Origin: Bryobacteraceae bacterium
Lineage (GTDB): Bacteria; Acidobacteriota; Terriglobia; Bryobacterales; Bryobacteraceae
Direction: 5' to 3'
DNA length: 64,000 bases
Assembly (NCBI GenBank): GCA_947458745.1
Contig: CANGYQ010000007.1
Coordinates: 1 to 64,000, forward strand
Position 1 is the stretch's first letter. Each line of letters begins with the position of its first letter. The notes under the pieces were generated by a model. The model saw only the letters and a program-made list of their open reading frames with translations, had not been told where the DNA came from and did no database searches. Below are positions 57,287 through 64,000 of the stretch, piece by piece. Made by a program: the position numbers and the translations under genes.

Positions 57287-58055
57287 TGGGCGCTCCTTCT
57301 TCAGGGTCCGGCTGGACGGAGACAATCCGGTCCTCCAGGCGCAGGTCGAGAATCCGGGCGTGGGGCAGCTTTTGATCCACCTCCGTCAGATTTTCGAGAA
57401 ACAGCCGCAGCCGGATGCCAAAGCGCGCTTGCCCCAAATAGAGTGTCAGCGCGCGATCTCCGCGGGCTACCACCACCTTCAAGTTCTCCATGTCGGCCAA
57501 ATCGATCTCGGACACCCGGGACATCTCGGCCCCAAACTCAGCCTGTAGCTTCAGCATGCGGCGCACACGCTCCCGGCGGGTCGCCTCACTCATCTCCCGC
57601 CGCAGTCCCGTCACCACCGGCAGCTTGAACTGCCCGGCCGTCACCGGCGGCAGCAGCACGCCATCGGAATCCACCAGGCCCGTCTCGCCCCCAGCCAACT
57701 GCACAAAGGCGACCGGCTTGCGTTCTTCCACCCGGACGGCTAAACGATTAGGCCAGATGCGCGTGATGGTGGCATTCTGCACCCATTCCACCGCCAGCAA
57801 CTGCCGCCGCCGCTCCGCCAAAGGCAGCAAGTAGACACTGCGCCCGGCGTCCGTGGAGAAGACGCGGTAGATATTGTCCATGGAAGCATGCTTGGCTCCG
57901 GCCAGCATCAAGCTGCCGCCTTCTTCCTCAATCGGGGAGGCCAAGGCAAAGCGCGGGTCCCGGATGAGAAAACGATCCAGTTGCTGCCAGCCGAGGATGC
58001 AGGCTGCCGCGCCCAGCACCACCGCCGAAGTCCACAACGCGTAGCGCCACTTCAT
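57276..58055 (-). CDS. ftsQ: Cell division protein FtsQ
   Basis: A 259-residue single-span protein. One membrane helix ([16 protein letters not shown]) precedes a POTRA domain ([41 protein letters not shown]) and the FtsQ beta domain. It links early and late division proteins in the periplasm. Its ATG overlaps the murC stop by 4 bases. murB and ddl, often found here in other bacteria, are absent. Confidence 0.9.
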   Translation of the reverse strand: MKWRYALWTSAVVLGAAACILGWQQLDRFLIRDPRFALASPIEEEGGSLMLAGAKHASMDNIYRVFSTDAGRSVYLLPLAERRRQLLAVEWVQNATITRIWPNRLAVRVEERKPVAFVQLAGGETGLVDSDGVLLPPVTAGQFKLPVVTGLRREMSEATRRERVRRMLKLQAEFGAEMSRVSEIDLADMENLKVVVARGDRALTLYLGQARFGIRLRLFLENLTEVDQKLPHARILDLRLEDRIVSVQPDPEEGAPSAE

Positions 58056-59431
58056 ACCGCCCCCCGCAATACCGCCAGCAGAGCCTCACCCGCCTGCCAG
58101 ATGCTGCCTGCCCCCAAAGTAATCACCGCGTCGCCGGGCTGCGCCAAAGCCGCCAACTTCGCCACTCCATCCGCCATACTGCCCGCGTAAGCCGCACCGC
58201 GATGGCCAAACCCGGTGATCCGCTGCGCCAAGGCCTCTCCCGTTACACCCTCAATGGGCGCTTCGCTGGCCGCATAAATGTCGGTCACCAGCACCGTATC
58301 CACCGCGTTGAAGCTGCGGGCAAAGTCATCCATTAGGTGAGCAGTGCGCGTATACCGGTGCGGTTGAAACAGCACGTGCACTTTGCGGAAACCGCACGTA
58401 CGCGCGGCCTCCAGCGTCGCCCGCACTTCCGTCGGATGGTGGCCGTAGTCATCAATCACCACCACACCCGCCGCTTCGCCACGCTTCTGGAATCTGCGGT
58501 CCACGCCTGAAAACAGGGCCAGCCCTTCCCGGATCTTCTCCACCGGAACTTCCAGTTCCAAGGCCACCGCGATGGAGGCCGTGGCATTCAGGACGTTATG
58601 CGCACCAGGAACATGCAGCGCGAATCGGCCCAGATCCCGGCCGCGGAATTCGAGCGCGAACTCGCTTAGAAACGGCGTCACCGACACCGACATCACGCGC
58701 AGATCGGCCTGTGTACTGTGGCCGTAGCTGATCGTGCGGCGCTTGATGCCGGGCAGAATCTGCTGGACGTTCTCATCATCCAGGCACAGAATCGCGGCAC
58801 CGTAAAACGGCACCTTGTTGACAAAGTCGGTGAAGGCAGCCCGGATCACTTCGATGTTGGCGTAGTGATCCAAATGCTCGCGGTCGATATTGGTGACCAC
58901 GGCCAGGATCGGTGCCAGTTTGAGAAAGCTGCCATCGCTTTCATCGGATTCCACCACCAGAAAGTCACTCTGCCCCACGCGCGCATTGGAGCCACCCATC
59001 GTACCCACGCGCCCGCCCACGACAACCGTCGGGTCCAGGCCGGCGTGGCTGAGAATCGTGGCCGCCATCGACGTGGTCGTGGTTTTGCCGTGACTGCCGG
59101 CAATGGCGATACCGAACTTCAACCGCATCAACTCCGCCAGCAGTTCACCGCGAGGGATCACGGGAATCTGCAGCCGCCGGGCTTCCAACAACTCCGGGTT
59201 GCGCGGGTCAATGGCCGAAGACACGACGACAGCTTTGGCTCCGGTGACGTTCTCGGCCCGGTGGCCTTCAGAAATGTGGGCTCCCTGGGCCACCAGACGC
59301 TCCGTCGTCGGAGACAGTTTGGAGTCCGACCCGGTGATCTCGTAACCCAAATTCAGCAACACTTCGGCAATACCGCTCATGCCGATCCCGCCCGCGCCGA
59401 CGAAGTGGAAGCGTTGCTTCTTGAAAAACAT
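58052..59431 (-). CDS. murC: UDP-N-acetylmuramate--L-alanine ligase
   Basis: A 459-residue Mur ligase that adds the first residue of the peptidoglycan stem. The Rossmann start is [18 protein letters not shown], the ATP loop is [13 protein letters not shown], and [18 protein letters not shown] and [19 protein letters not shown] mark the C-terminal domain. The ATG follows the stop of a 64-codon gene by 2 bases and has no Shine-Dalgarno sequence, so it is probably translated by reinitiation. Confidence 0.96.
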   Translation of the reverse strand: MFFKKQRFHFVGAGGIGMSGIAEVLLNLGYEITGSDSKLSPTTERLVAQGAHISEGHRAENVTGAKAVVVSSAIDPRNPELLEARRLQIPVIPRGELLAELMRLKFGIAIAGSHGKTTTTSMAATILSHAGLDPTVVVGGRVGTMGGSNARVGQSDFLVVESDESDGSFLKLAPILAVVTNIDREHLDHYANIEVIRAAFTDFVNKVPFYGAAILCLDDENVQQILPGIKRRTISYGHSTQADLRVMSVSVTPFLSEFALEFRGRDLGRFALHVPGAHNVLNATASIAVALELEVPVEKIREGLALFSGVDRRFQKRGEAAGVVVIDDYGHHPTEVRATLEAARTCGFRKVHVLFQPHRYTRTAHLMDDFARSFNAVDTVLVTDIYAASEAPIEGVTGEALAQRITGFGHRGAAYAGSMADGVAKLAALAQPGDAVITLGAGSIWQAGEALLAVLRGAV

Positions 59432-59433
59432 TT

Positions 59434-59628
59434 TTAGCTGTTATTGTTTCGGCTTTGGGAGCCGATGTCAATCGAGGACGGCGCGGCGGGAGACAAAACT
59501 CCCGCCCCGGTCTGGACCTCTTCCCAACTCATACCCAGAATGCGGGCGATCATCTGGCCATCCACCCGCGTCAGGCGCGATGGCGCCAGCGGGCGGACAT
59601 TCAACTGGTTTTCAATCATGGTAGTCAT
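59434..59628 (-). CDS. Unrecognised 64-residue protein inside the dcw cluster
   Basis: A small gene between murG and murC. Its ATG overlaps the murG stop by 4 bases (ATGA, 59625-59628), and its TAA lies 2 bases before the murC ATG, so it is fitted into the operon. The protein is soluble and has a central helical segment, [20 protein letters not shown], followed by a Ser/Pro/Asn-rich tail. I recognise no family. It may be a lineage-specific division or wall-synthesis factor; a chance frame is less likely given the junctions on both sides. Confidence 0.65.
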   Translation of the reverse strand: MTTMIENQLNVRPLAPSRLTRVDGQMIARILGMSWEEVQTGAGVLSPAAPSSIDIGSQSRNNNS

Positions 59629-60686
59629 TGCACTCTCGCTATCTGTTCCAACACCGTGGCCGCCCTTCGGGCCGCCTCCGGTTTGGCCAAAGAGTGAGCG
59701 GCCGCCGCCATCGGCGTCAGCACGGCACTCAAGGCCATCACTTCTTCAAACAAACGTTTCCCGGTCAACTCGTGATCCAGCACCACGCGTGCCGCACCGG
59801 CCCGCTCCAGCGCTTCCGCATTGCGCCGCTGATGATCATCGGCCGCAAAGGGGAACGGGACCAGGATGGCCGGCCGTCCCGCGGCAGCCAGTTCCGCCAC
59901 CGCCCCAGCACCGGACCGGCAGATCACCAGGTCTGCCTCCACAAATGCCGCGGGCATATCTTCCACAAACGCAGTCACCAAACCATCCAGCCCCGTCTGG
60001 CGAAACTCCCGCTCCATTTCCGCCTGCATGGCACTGCCGGTCTGCTGGATCAACCGGACCGGCACCGTTGCTTGGGCAAACAAGGCCCAAGCCTCTCGGA
60101 TGGCGTTGTTCAACCGCTGGGACCCGCGGCTGCCACCGGTCACCAGCACAGTCAGCCGGCCGTCGGCCACTTTGGGTGGCACCGAAAAAAAACGCTCCCG
60201 GACCGGGACCCCGGTCACTTCCGCCACGCCGGGCGGAAAGAATGGCATCGCTTCGTCAAAGCTCACCAGAGCCTTGGCAACCCACCCGGAGGTCCACCGG
60301 CTGACCAGGCCCGGCATCGCGTTGGGCTCCATCAGCACTTGCGGCAACCGCTGCAATTTCGCGGCCAGCATCGGCGGACCCGCAACATAGCCGCCCATGC
60401 TAAACATCGCCGCCGGACGCCGCCGGTCAAGAATCGACCAAGCGGCCGCCACACTGAAGGGCAACTGCGCCAGCGTGCGCAACTGCGCTGCTCGGCCCAC
60501 CCGGTTCAGCCCGGCCACCTGGATGTAGTCGATCTCAAATCCCGCCGCGGGAACCAGGCGCGCCTCAAACCCCTCACGCGTGCCAATAAAGCTACACACA
60601 TGTCCGCGCCTCTTCAATTCATCCGCCACGGCCAACGCGGGGACGACATGGCCGCCCGTGCCACCGCCGGTCATCACAAAGTTCAC
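59625..60686 (-). CDS. murG: UDP-GlcNAc:lipid I transferase MurG
   Basis: A 353-residue GT-B glycosyltransferase that makes lipid II at the inner membrane face. It begins MTGGGTGGHVVPALAVADEL and has FSMGGYVAGPPMLAA, MEPNAMPGLVSRW, VLVTGGSRGSQRLN and ICRSGAGAVAELAAAGRP with the UDP-binding C-terminal motif. It starts 3 bases after ftsW. Confidence 0.96.
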   Translation of the reverse strand: MNFVMTGGGTGGHVVPALAVADELKRRGHVCSFIGTREGFEARLVPAAGFEIDYIQVAGLNRVGRAAQLRTLAQLPFSVAAAWSILDRRRPAAMFSMGGYVAGPPMLAAKLQRLPQVLMEPNAMPGLVSRWTSGWVAKALVSFDEAMPFFPPGVAEVTGVPVRERFFSVPPKVADGRLTVLVTGGSRGSQRLNNAIREAWALFAQATVPVRLIQQTGSAMQAEMEREFRQTGLDGLVTAFVEDMPAAFVEADLVICRSGAGAVAELAAAGRPAILVPFPFAADDHQRRNAEALERAGAARVVLDHELTGKRLFEEVMALSAVLTPMAAAAHSLAKPEAARRAATVLEQIARVQ

Positions 60687-60689
60687 GCC

Positions 60690-61829
60690 TTAGCCCGCCC
60701 GTTCGCTGACACTCAGCAACAGGCCGAGCGAAACCAGGCTGCTCAACATCGAGGTACCGCCATAGCTGATCAAAGGCAATGGAATGCCCTTGGTGGGCCC
60801 CAGGTCCAACACCACGCTGATGTTGATCAAAGCTTGGACGGTGAAGCAGACCGTCACCGCCAACGCCAGGTATTTGCCGAAGTCATCCGGGGCCATCCAG
60901 AATAGGCGCAGCCCACGCCACAGGATCACCATGAACGCCGTCAGCACCCCGGCGCATCCGAAAAGGCCCAGCTCTTCGCCGATCACTGAATAGATAAAAT
61001 CCGTGTGCGCCTCGGGCACGTAGAGCATCTTCTGCTTGCCATGCATCAGCCCCAAACCAAACAGACCGCCCGAGCCGACCGCAATCACCGATTGACGCGC
61101 CTGATAATTGGGGTCGCGCGTAGACATCGAATTCTCCAGCCACGCCTTCACGCGGCCGGAGGCGTCAGCTTTATCCAGCAGTTCATAGCTGGGGTCGACA
61201 AAATGCACCACCCGGCGCAACCGGTACGGTTTGGCCGCAATGCCGACGACGCCAATCACCATCAGGGCCGCCAGCGCCATCGCGGCATACCGGGGAGAGA
61301 TGCCCGCCACGTAGAAGACCGCCGCGACTGTGATCATCAGTACGGCCATCGTGCCCATGTCACCGGCCAACACCAGCACGGCGAGCACGCCGATCACCAG
61401 GGCCGCCGGACCCAGGGTGTAGCGGCTGTTGATGGCCGAAATGCGGCGGGTGACAAACCACGCCAGAAAGATCGCCAGTGCCGGCTTGGCCAGCTCCGAC
61501 GGTTGCAACTGGAAGCCCGGGACGCGGATCCAGCGGTGGTGATGAGAATCGAGAAAATAGACCGCCACCAGCATGGTCAACATCACACCCATCAAGCCAA
61601 ACGCCCATTCCGGACGGTTCAGCTTGCGGTAGTCCAACCGCTTCAACCCCATCAGACACACCACCCCCACGCCGATCAGCGCGGCTTGCTTGGCCATGAA
61701 GTAGAACTGCGATATGTGCATCAGCTCCGTTTTGGGGAGCGACGCCGAGAAGATGATCACCAGGCCGAAGAAGGCCAGCGAGATCACGGTCCAGAAGAGG
61801 AACCAGTCAGTCTTTAGGCGTTGCGCCAT
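60690..61829 (-). CDS. ftsW: Peptidoglycan glycosyltransferase FtsW
   Basis: A 379-residue SEDS protein with about 10 membrane helices. FSASLPKTELMHISQFYFMAK, VPGFQLQPSELAKPALAIFL, the segment SRDPNYQARQSVIA-like (STRDPNYQARQSVIAVGSGG) and the end PLISYGGTSMLSSLVSLG are characteristic. It polymerises septal glycan with its partner FtsI, which is not in the window. It lies 3 bases after murD. Confidence 0.94.
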   Translation of the reverse strand: MAQRLKTDWFLFWTVISLAFFGLVIIFSASLPKTELMHISQFYFMAKQAALIGVGVVCLMGLKRLDYRKLNRPEWAFGLMGVMLTMLVAVYFLDSHHHRWIRVPGFQLQPSELAKPALAIFLAWFVTRRISAINSRYTLGPAALVIGVLAVLVLAGDMGTMAVLMITVAAVFYVAGISPRYAAMALAALMVIGVVGIAAKPYRLRRVVHFVDPSYELLDKADASGRVKAWLENSMSTRDPNYQARQSVIAVGSGGLFGLGLMHGKQKMLYVPEAHTDFIYSVIGEELGLFGCAGVLTAFMVILWRGLRLFWMAPDDFGKYLALAVTVCFTVQALINISVVLDLGPTKGIPLPLISYGGTSMLSSLVSLGLLLSVSERAG

Positions 61830-61832
61830 GGG

Positions 61833-63056
61833 TTAGCGAGCCTCCATTTCGTGGACCAGTTGTTTGAAGACCTCGCCGCGATGTTCAAAGCTGTTGAACT
61901 GGTCAAAGCTGGCGCAGGCCGGAGCCAGCAGAATCGTGTCGCCCGGTTGCGCGGCCTGAAATGCGGCACGCGTGGCTGCGTCCAGTGTCTGGGACTGGTG
62001 CAACGGCAGCGCATCACCCAAGTGGGCTTTGATCTTGTCCGCCGCCGCGCCGATCAACATGACGCCCTGTGCGCGACCCGCCAGCGGGGCGATCAGCGGG
62101 CGATAGTCACTGCCTTTATCTTTGCCGCCCAGGATGATCCACAGCGGGCCATCCAGCGCTGCAATCGCCTTCAACGTCGCATCCACGCTGGTGGCCTTCG
62201 AGTCGTTATAGAAGCGGATGCCCTGGATCTCGCGGACGAATTCCAGGCGATGCTCCACTCCGGGAAACGTCTGGACGGCTTCCAGCATGGCCTGCTCATC
62301 AGCTCCGGCGATCCGGCAAGCCGTGATGGCGGCGTCGATGTTTTGCTGGTTATGCTCGCCCGGCAACTGCGCCTCATAGTGACGAGAGGTCTGGTTGAAC
62401 CAGTGGATCGCCCCATGGCCCAACAGCTCATAGCCGCGGCAAATGGGATCAGCGAAGTTCAGCACCTTGGCATCCTGATCAGTCTGTTGCGTGAACATCC
62501 GGCCCTTGGCGGCGGCGTAGTTTTCGAGCGTATAGTGGCGGTCCAGGTGATTCGGCGTAACGTTTAGGCAGACGCCGATCTGGGGCCGGAAAGTGCGCGT
62601 GGTCTCGAGTTGAAAGCTGGACAGCTCCAGCACGTTCCACTGGCCCGGCTTGGAAGTGGCGGCCATCGCCGCGGGGGCGACGCCGATGTTGCCACCCACC
62701 TGACAGGCGATGCCGGCATGCTGCAAGATGTGTCCGCACAGGGCGGTGGTGGTGGTCTTGCCGTTCGATCCGGTGATGCCCAGAATGGGGCCGGCGAGAT
62801 ACGTAAAAGCGAGCTCCAATTCGCCAATCACTTCGCGCCCGGCCAACTGCGGCAAGTCCGCCGGAACCCCGGGAGAGATGACGGTGAGGTCGCTAGCCAC
62901 AAACTCCGGCGAGAAAGGCACGCCCATCCGATCAAGCGCGGCCAGCGATTCGGGCGTGGGCTTGGAATCGGTGGCAACAACCGTGTCGCCGCGCGAGAGC
63001 AACAGCTCACAGGCCGCCAATCCGGATTTCCCCAAGCCCACCACCAGTACCTTCAT
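61833..63056 (-). CDS. murD: UDP-N-acetylmuramoylalanine--D-glutamate ligase
   Basis: A 407-residue Mur ligase adding D-glutamate. The N-terminal Rossmann part is VLVVGLGKSGLAACELL, the ATP loop is LGITGSNGKTTTTALCG, and NVTPNHLDRHYTLENYA, FYNDSKATSVDATLKAI and IILGGKDKGSDY are all diagnostic. It follows mraY by 4 bases. Confidence 0.96.
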   Translation of the reverse strand: MKVLVVGLGKSGLAACELLLSRGDTVVATDSKPTPESLAALDRMGVPFSPEFVASDLTVISPGVPADLPQLAGREVIGELELAFTYLAGPILGITGSNGKTTTTALCGHILQHAGIACQVGGNIGVAPAAMAATSKPGQWNVLELSSFQLETTRTFRPQIGVCLNVTPNHLDRHYTLENYAAAKGRMFTQQTDQDAKVLNFADPICRGYELLGHGAIHWFNQTSRHYEAQLPGEHNQQNIDAAITACRIAGADEQAMLEAVQTFPGVEHRLEFVREIQGIRFYNDSKATSVDATLKAIAALDGPLWIILGGKDKGSDYRPLIAPLAGRAQGVMLIGAAADKIKAHLGDALPLHQSQTLDAATRAAFQAAQPGDTILLAPACASFDQFNSFEHRGEVFKQLVHEMEAR

Positions 63057-63060
63057 GCCG

Positions 63061-64000
63061 CTATCTCAACTTCAAGGTGGCCAGCGAAAACAGCGCCATC
63101 ACCAGACCCGCAATCCAAAACCGTACGATCACTTTCGATTCACGCCAACCCAACTGCTCAAAGTGGTGGTGCAGCGGAGCCATCAGGAAGATGCGCTTGC
63201 CGCGCAGCTTGAAGCTGGCTACCTGCAGGACGACGCTCATCAACTCAATGACGTAAACCCCGCCGATGAACAGCAGCAGCACTTCCTGCTTGATCAGCAC
63301 GGCCACCGTACCCATCGCTCCACCCAAGCCCAGCGCACCCACGTCGCCCATGAAGACCTCGGCCGGATGCGCGTTGAACCACAGGAACCCCAGCGAAGCA
63401 CCCGTCATGGCGGCGCAGAAGATGGTCAGCTCACTGGCACCGGGCAAACGGACCAGATCGAGATACTGCGCGAATTCGCGGTGGCCGGACGTATAGGCCA
63501 GCACCGTCATCGCACCCGCTGCGATGATCATCAGGCCCGTCGCCAAACCGTCCAGGCCATCGGTGAGATTCACGGCGTTCGAGGAGCCGACGATCACCAA
63601 GATCATGAAGAAGTAGAACGGCACGAATGCGGCGACGTATGTCCACGGATTTGAGAGCCATGAACTGATCAGCAGGTCCGGGTGGAACTGCTTGAAGAAG
63701 GGCACGTTGATCTGCGTGTCGTATTGGCCCCGCGCATGGAGCACCAGCAATACCGCGCCGATCAGCATGGTGGCCAGAACTTGCAGCCCAAACTTTTGCC
63801 GCGATGTCAGGCCCAGGTTACGGCGCTTCTTTACCTTGGTGTAGTCATCTTCAAAGCCGATGGCGGCAAACGAGAGCAACCCCAACATCGCCACCCAGAC
63901 GTAGACGTTGCGCAGATTGGCCCACAGCAGCGTGGGCACCACGATCGAGATGATGATCAGCAGACCGCCCATGGTGGGTGTGCCGGCCTTGGATTGATGG
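63061..64000 (-). CDS. mraY: Phospho-MurNAc-pentapeptide translocase MraY (5' end missing)
   Basis: 313 residues of the C-terminal part are present; the frame runs off the window. The first visible residues, HQSKAGTPTMGGLL, are the conserved MraY active-site start, followed by FEDDYTKVKK, NLTDGLDGLATG (catalytic Asp) and APLHHHFEQLGW. MraY makes lipid I from UDP-MurNAc-pentapeptide and undecaprenyl phosphate. It is the first dcw gene visible here, with murF and murE probably beyond the edge. Confidence 0.97.
   Translation of the reverse strand, partial: HQSKAGTPTMGGLLIIISIVVPTLLWANLRNVYVWVAMLGLLSFAAIGFEDDYTKVKKRRNLGLTSRQKFGLQVLATMLIGAVLLVLHARGQYDTQINVPFFKQFHPDLLISSWLSNPWTYVAAFVPFYFFMILVIVGSSNAVNLTDGLDGLATGLMIIAAGAMTVLAYTSGHREFAQYLDLVRLPGASELTIFCAAMTGASLGFLWFNAHPAEVFMGDVGALGLGGAMGTVAVLIKQEVLLLFIGGVYVIELMSVVLQVASFKLRGKRIFLMAPLHHHFEQLGWRESKVIVRFWIAGLVMALFSLATLKLR

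Overview
This 64 kb window is a GC-rich bacterial chromosome segment, almost fully coding, with no gene-free stretch above about 200 bases. Gene content and protein style suggest an Acidobacteriota member, probably near Solibacter/Bryobacter: bacillithiol enzyme BshC, a PEP-CTERM protein, Uma2 nucleases, many exported hydrolases and a PQQ dehydrogenase. The lineage is inferred from protein resemblance only; there is no rRNA gene here.

Layout. 1-1.9 kb: end of tuf, tRNA-Trp, secE, nusG, rplK, closed by a terminator where rplA would normally follow. 2-3.4 kb: a VapBC-like toxin-antitoxin pair and a two-gene HNH cassette. 3.5-7.1 kb: dnaE and tRNA-Tyr. 7.3-10.2 kb: an exported hydrolase diverging from a TIM-barrel isomerase, and two convergent Uma2 genes. 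10.3-12.9 kb: rpsO-pnp. 13-24.4 kb: hydrolases, a lipid kinase, ligA-dedA, an enolase-superfamily protein, a PLC-like phosphodiesterase, deoC and a PQQ/cytochrome c dehydrogenase. 24.4-32.2 kb: a proline-rich lipoprotein with a PEP-CTERM tail, a sulfatase-maturase-like radical SAM enzyme, a GH113-like protein, metY and a three-gene operon. 32.2-38 kb: rnr, a deiodinase-family selenoprotein gene read through an in-frame TGA, an IscU-like scaffold, a thioredoxin-fold protein, a NUDIX hydrolase and a further hydrolase. 38-44.1 kb: bshC, frataxin-like cyaY, hemW, ltaE and an M3 peptidase. 44.3-54.8 kb: a DnaQ-like exonuclease with a degenerate DUF294 protein, a lytic transglycosylase, an MFS carrier, an S9 peptidase, a PIG-L deacetylase and a GNAT. 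54.9-64 kb: the dcw division/cell-wall cluster on the minus strand, mraY-murD-ftsW-murG-orf64-murC-ftsQ-ftsA-ftsZ.

The most notable gene is at 34391-35128. Its frame is cut by a TGA inside the motif GSYT(U)PPF, the active-site signature of iodothyronine deiodinases. The frame continues with the rest of the family signature, and a 7-bp hairpin with a GGU apical loop follows the TGA as a bacterial SECIS element would. The natural reading is a bacterial deiodinase-like selenoprotein.

Two other themes stand out. Many first genes of transcription units carry a TANNNT hexamer 6-7 bases before the start codon and no Shine-Dalgarno sequence, which fits leaderless mRNAs; in several the upstream gene's stop codon forms the first half of that hexamer. 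Genes inside operons instead use ATGA overlaps or AAGGAG-type sites. Second, an unannotated-looking 64-residue gene is wedged, with an overlap and a 2-base gap, between murG and murC.
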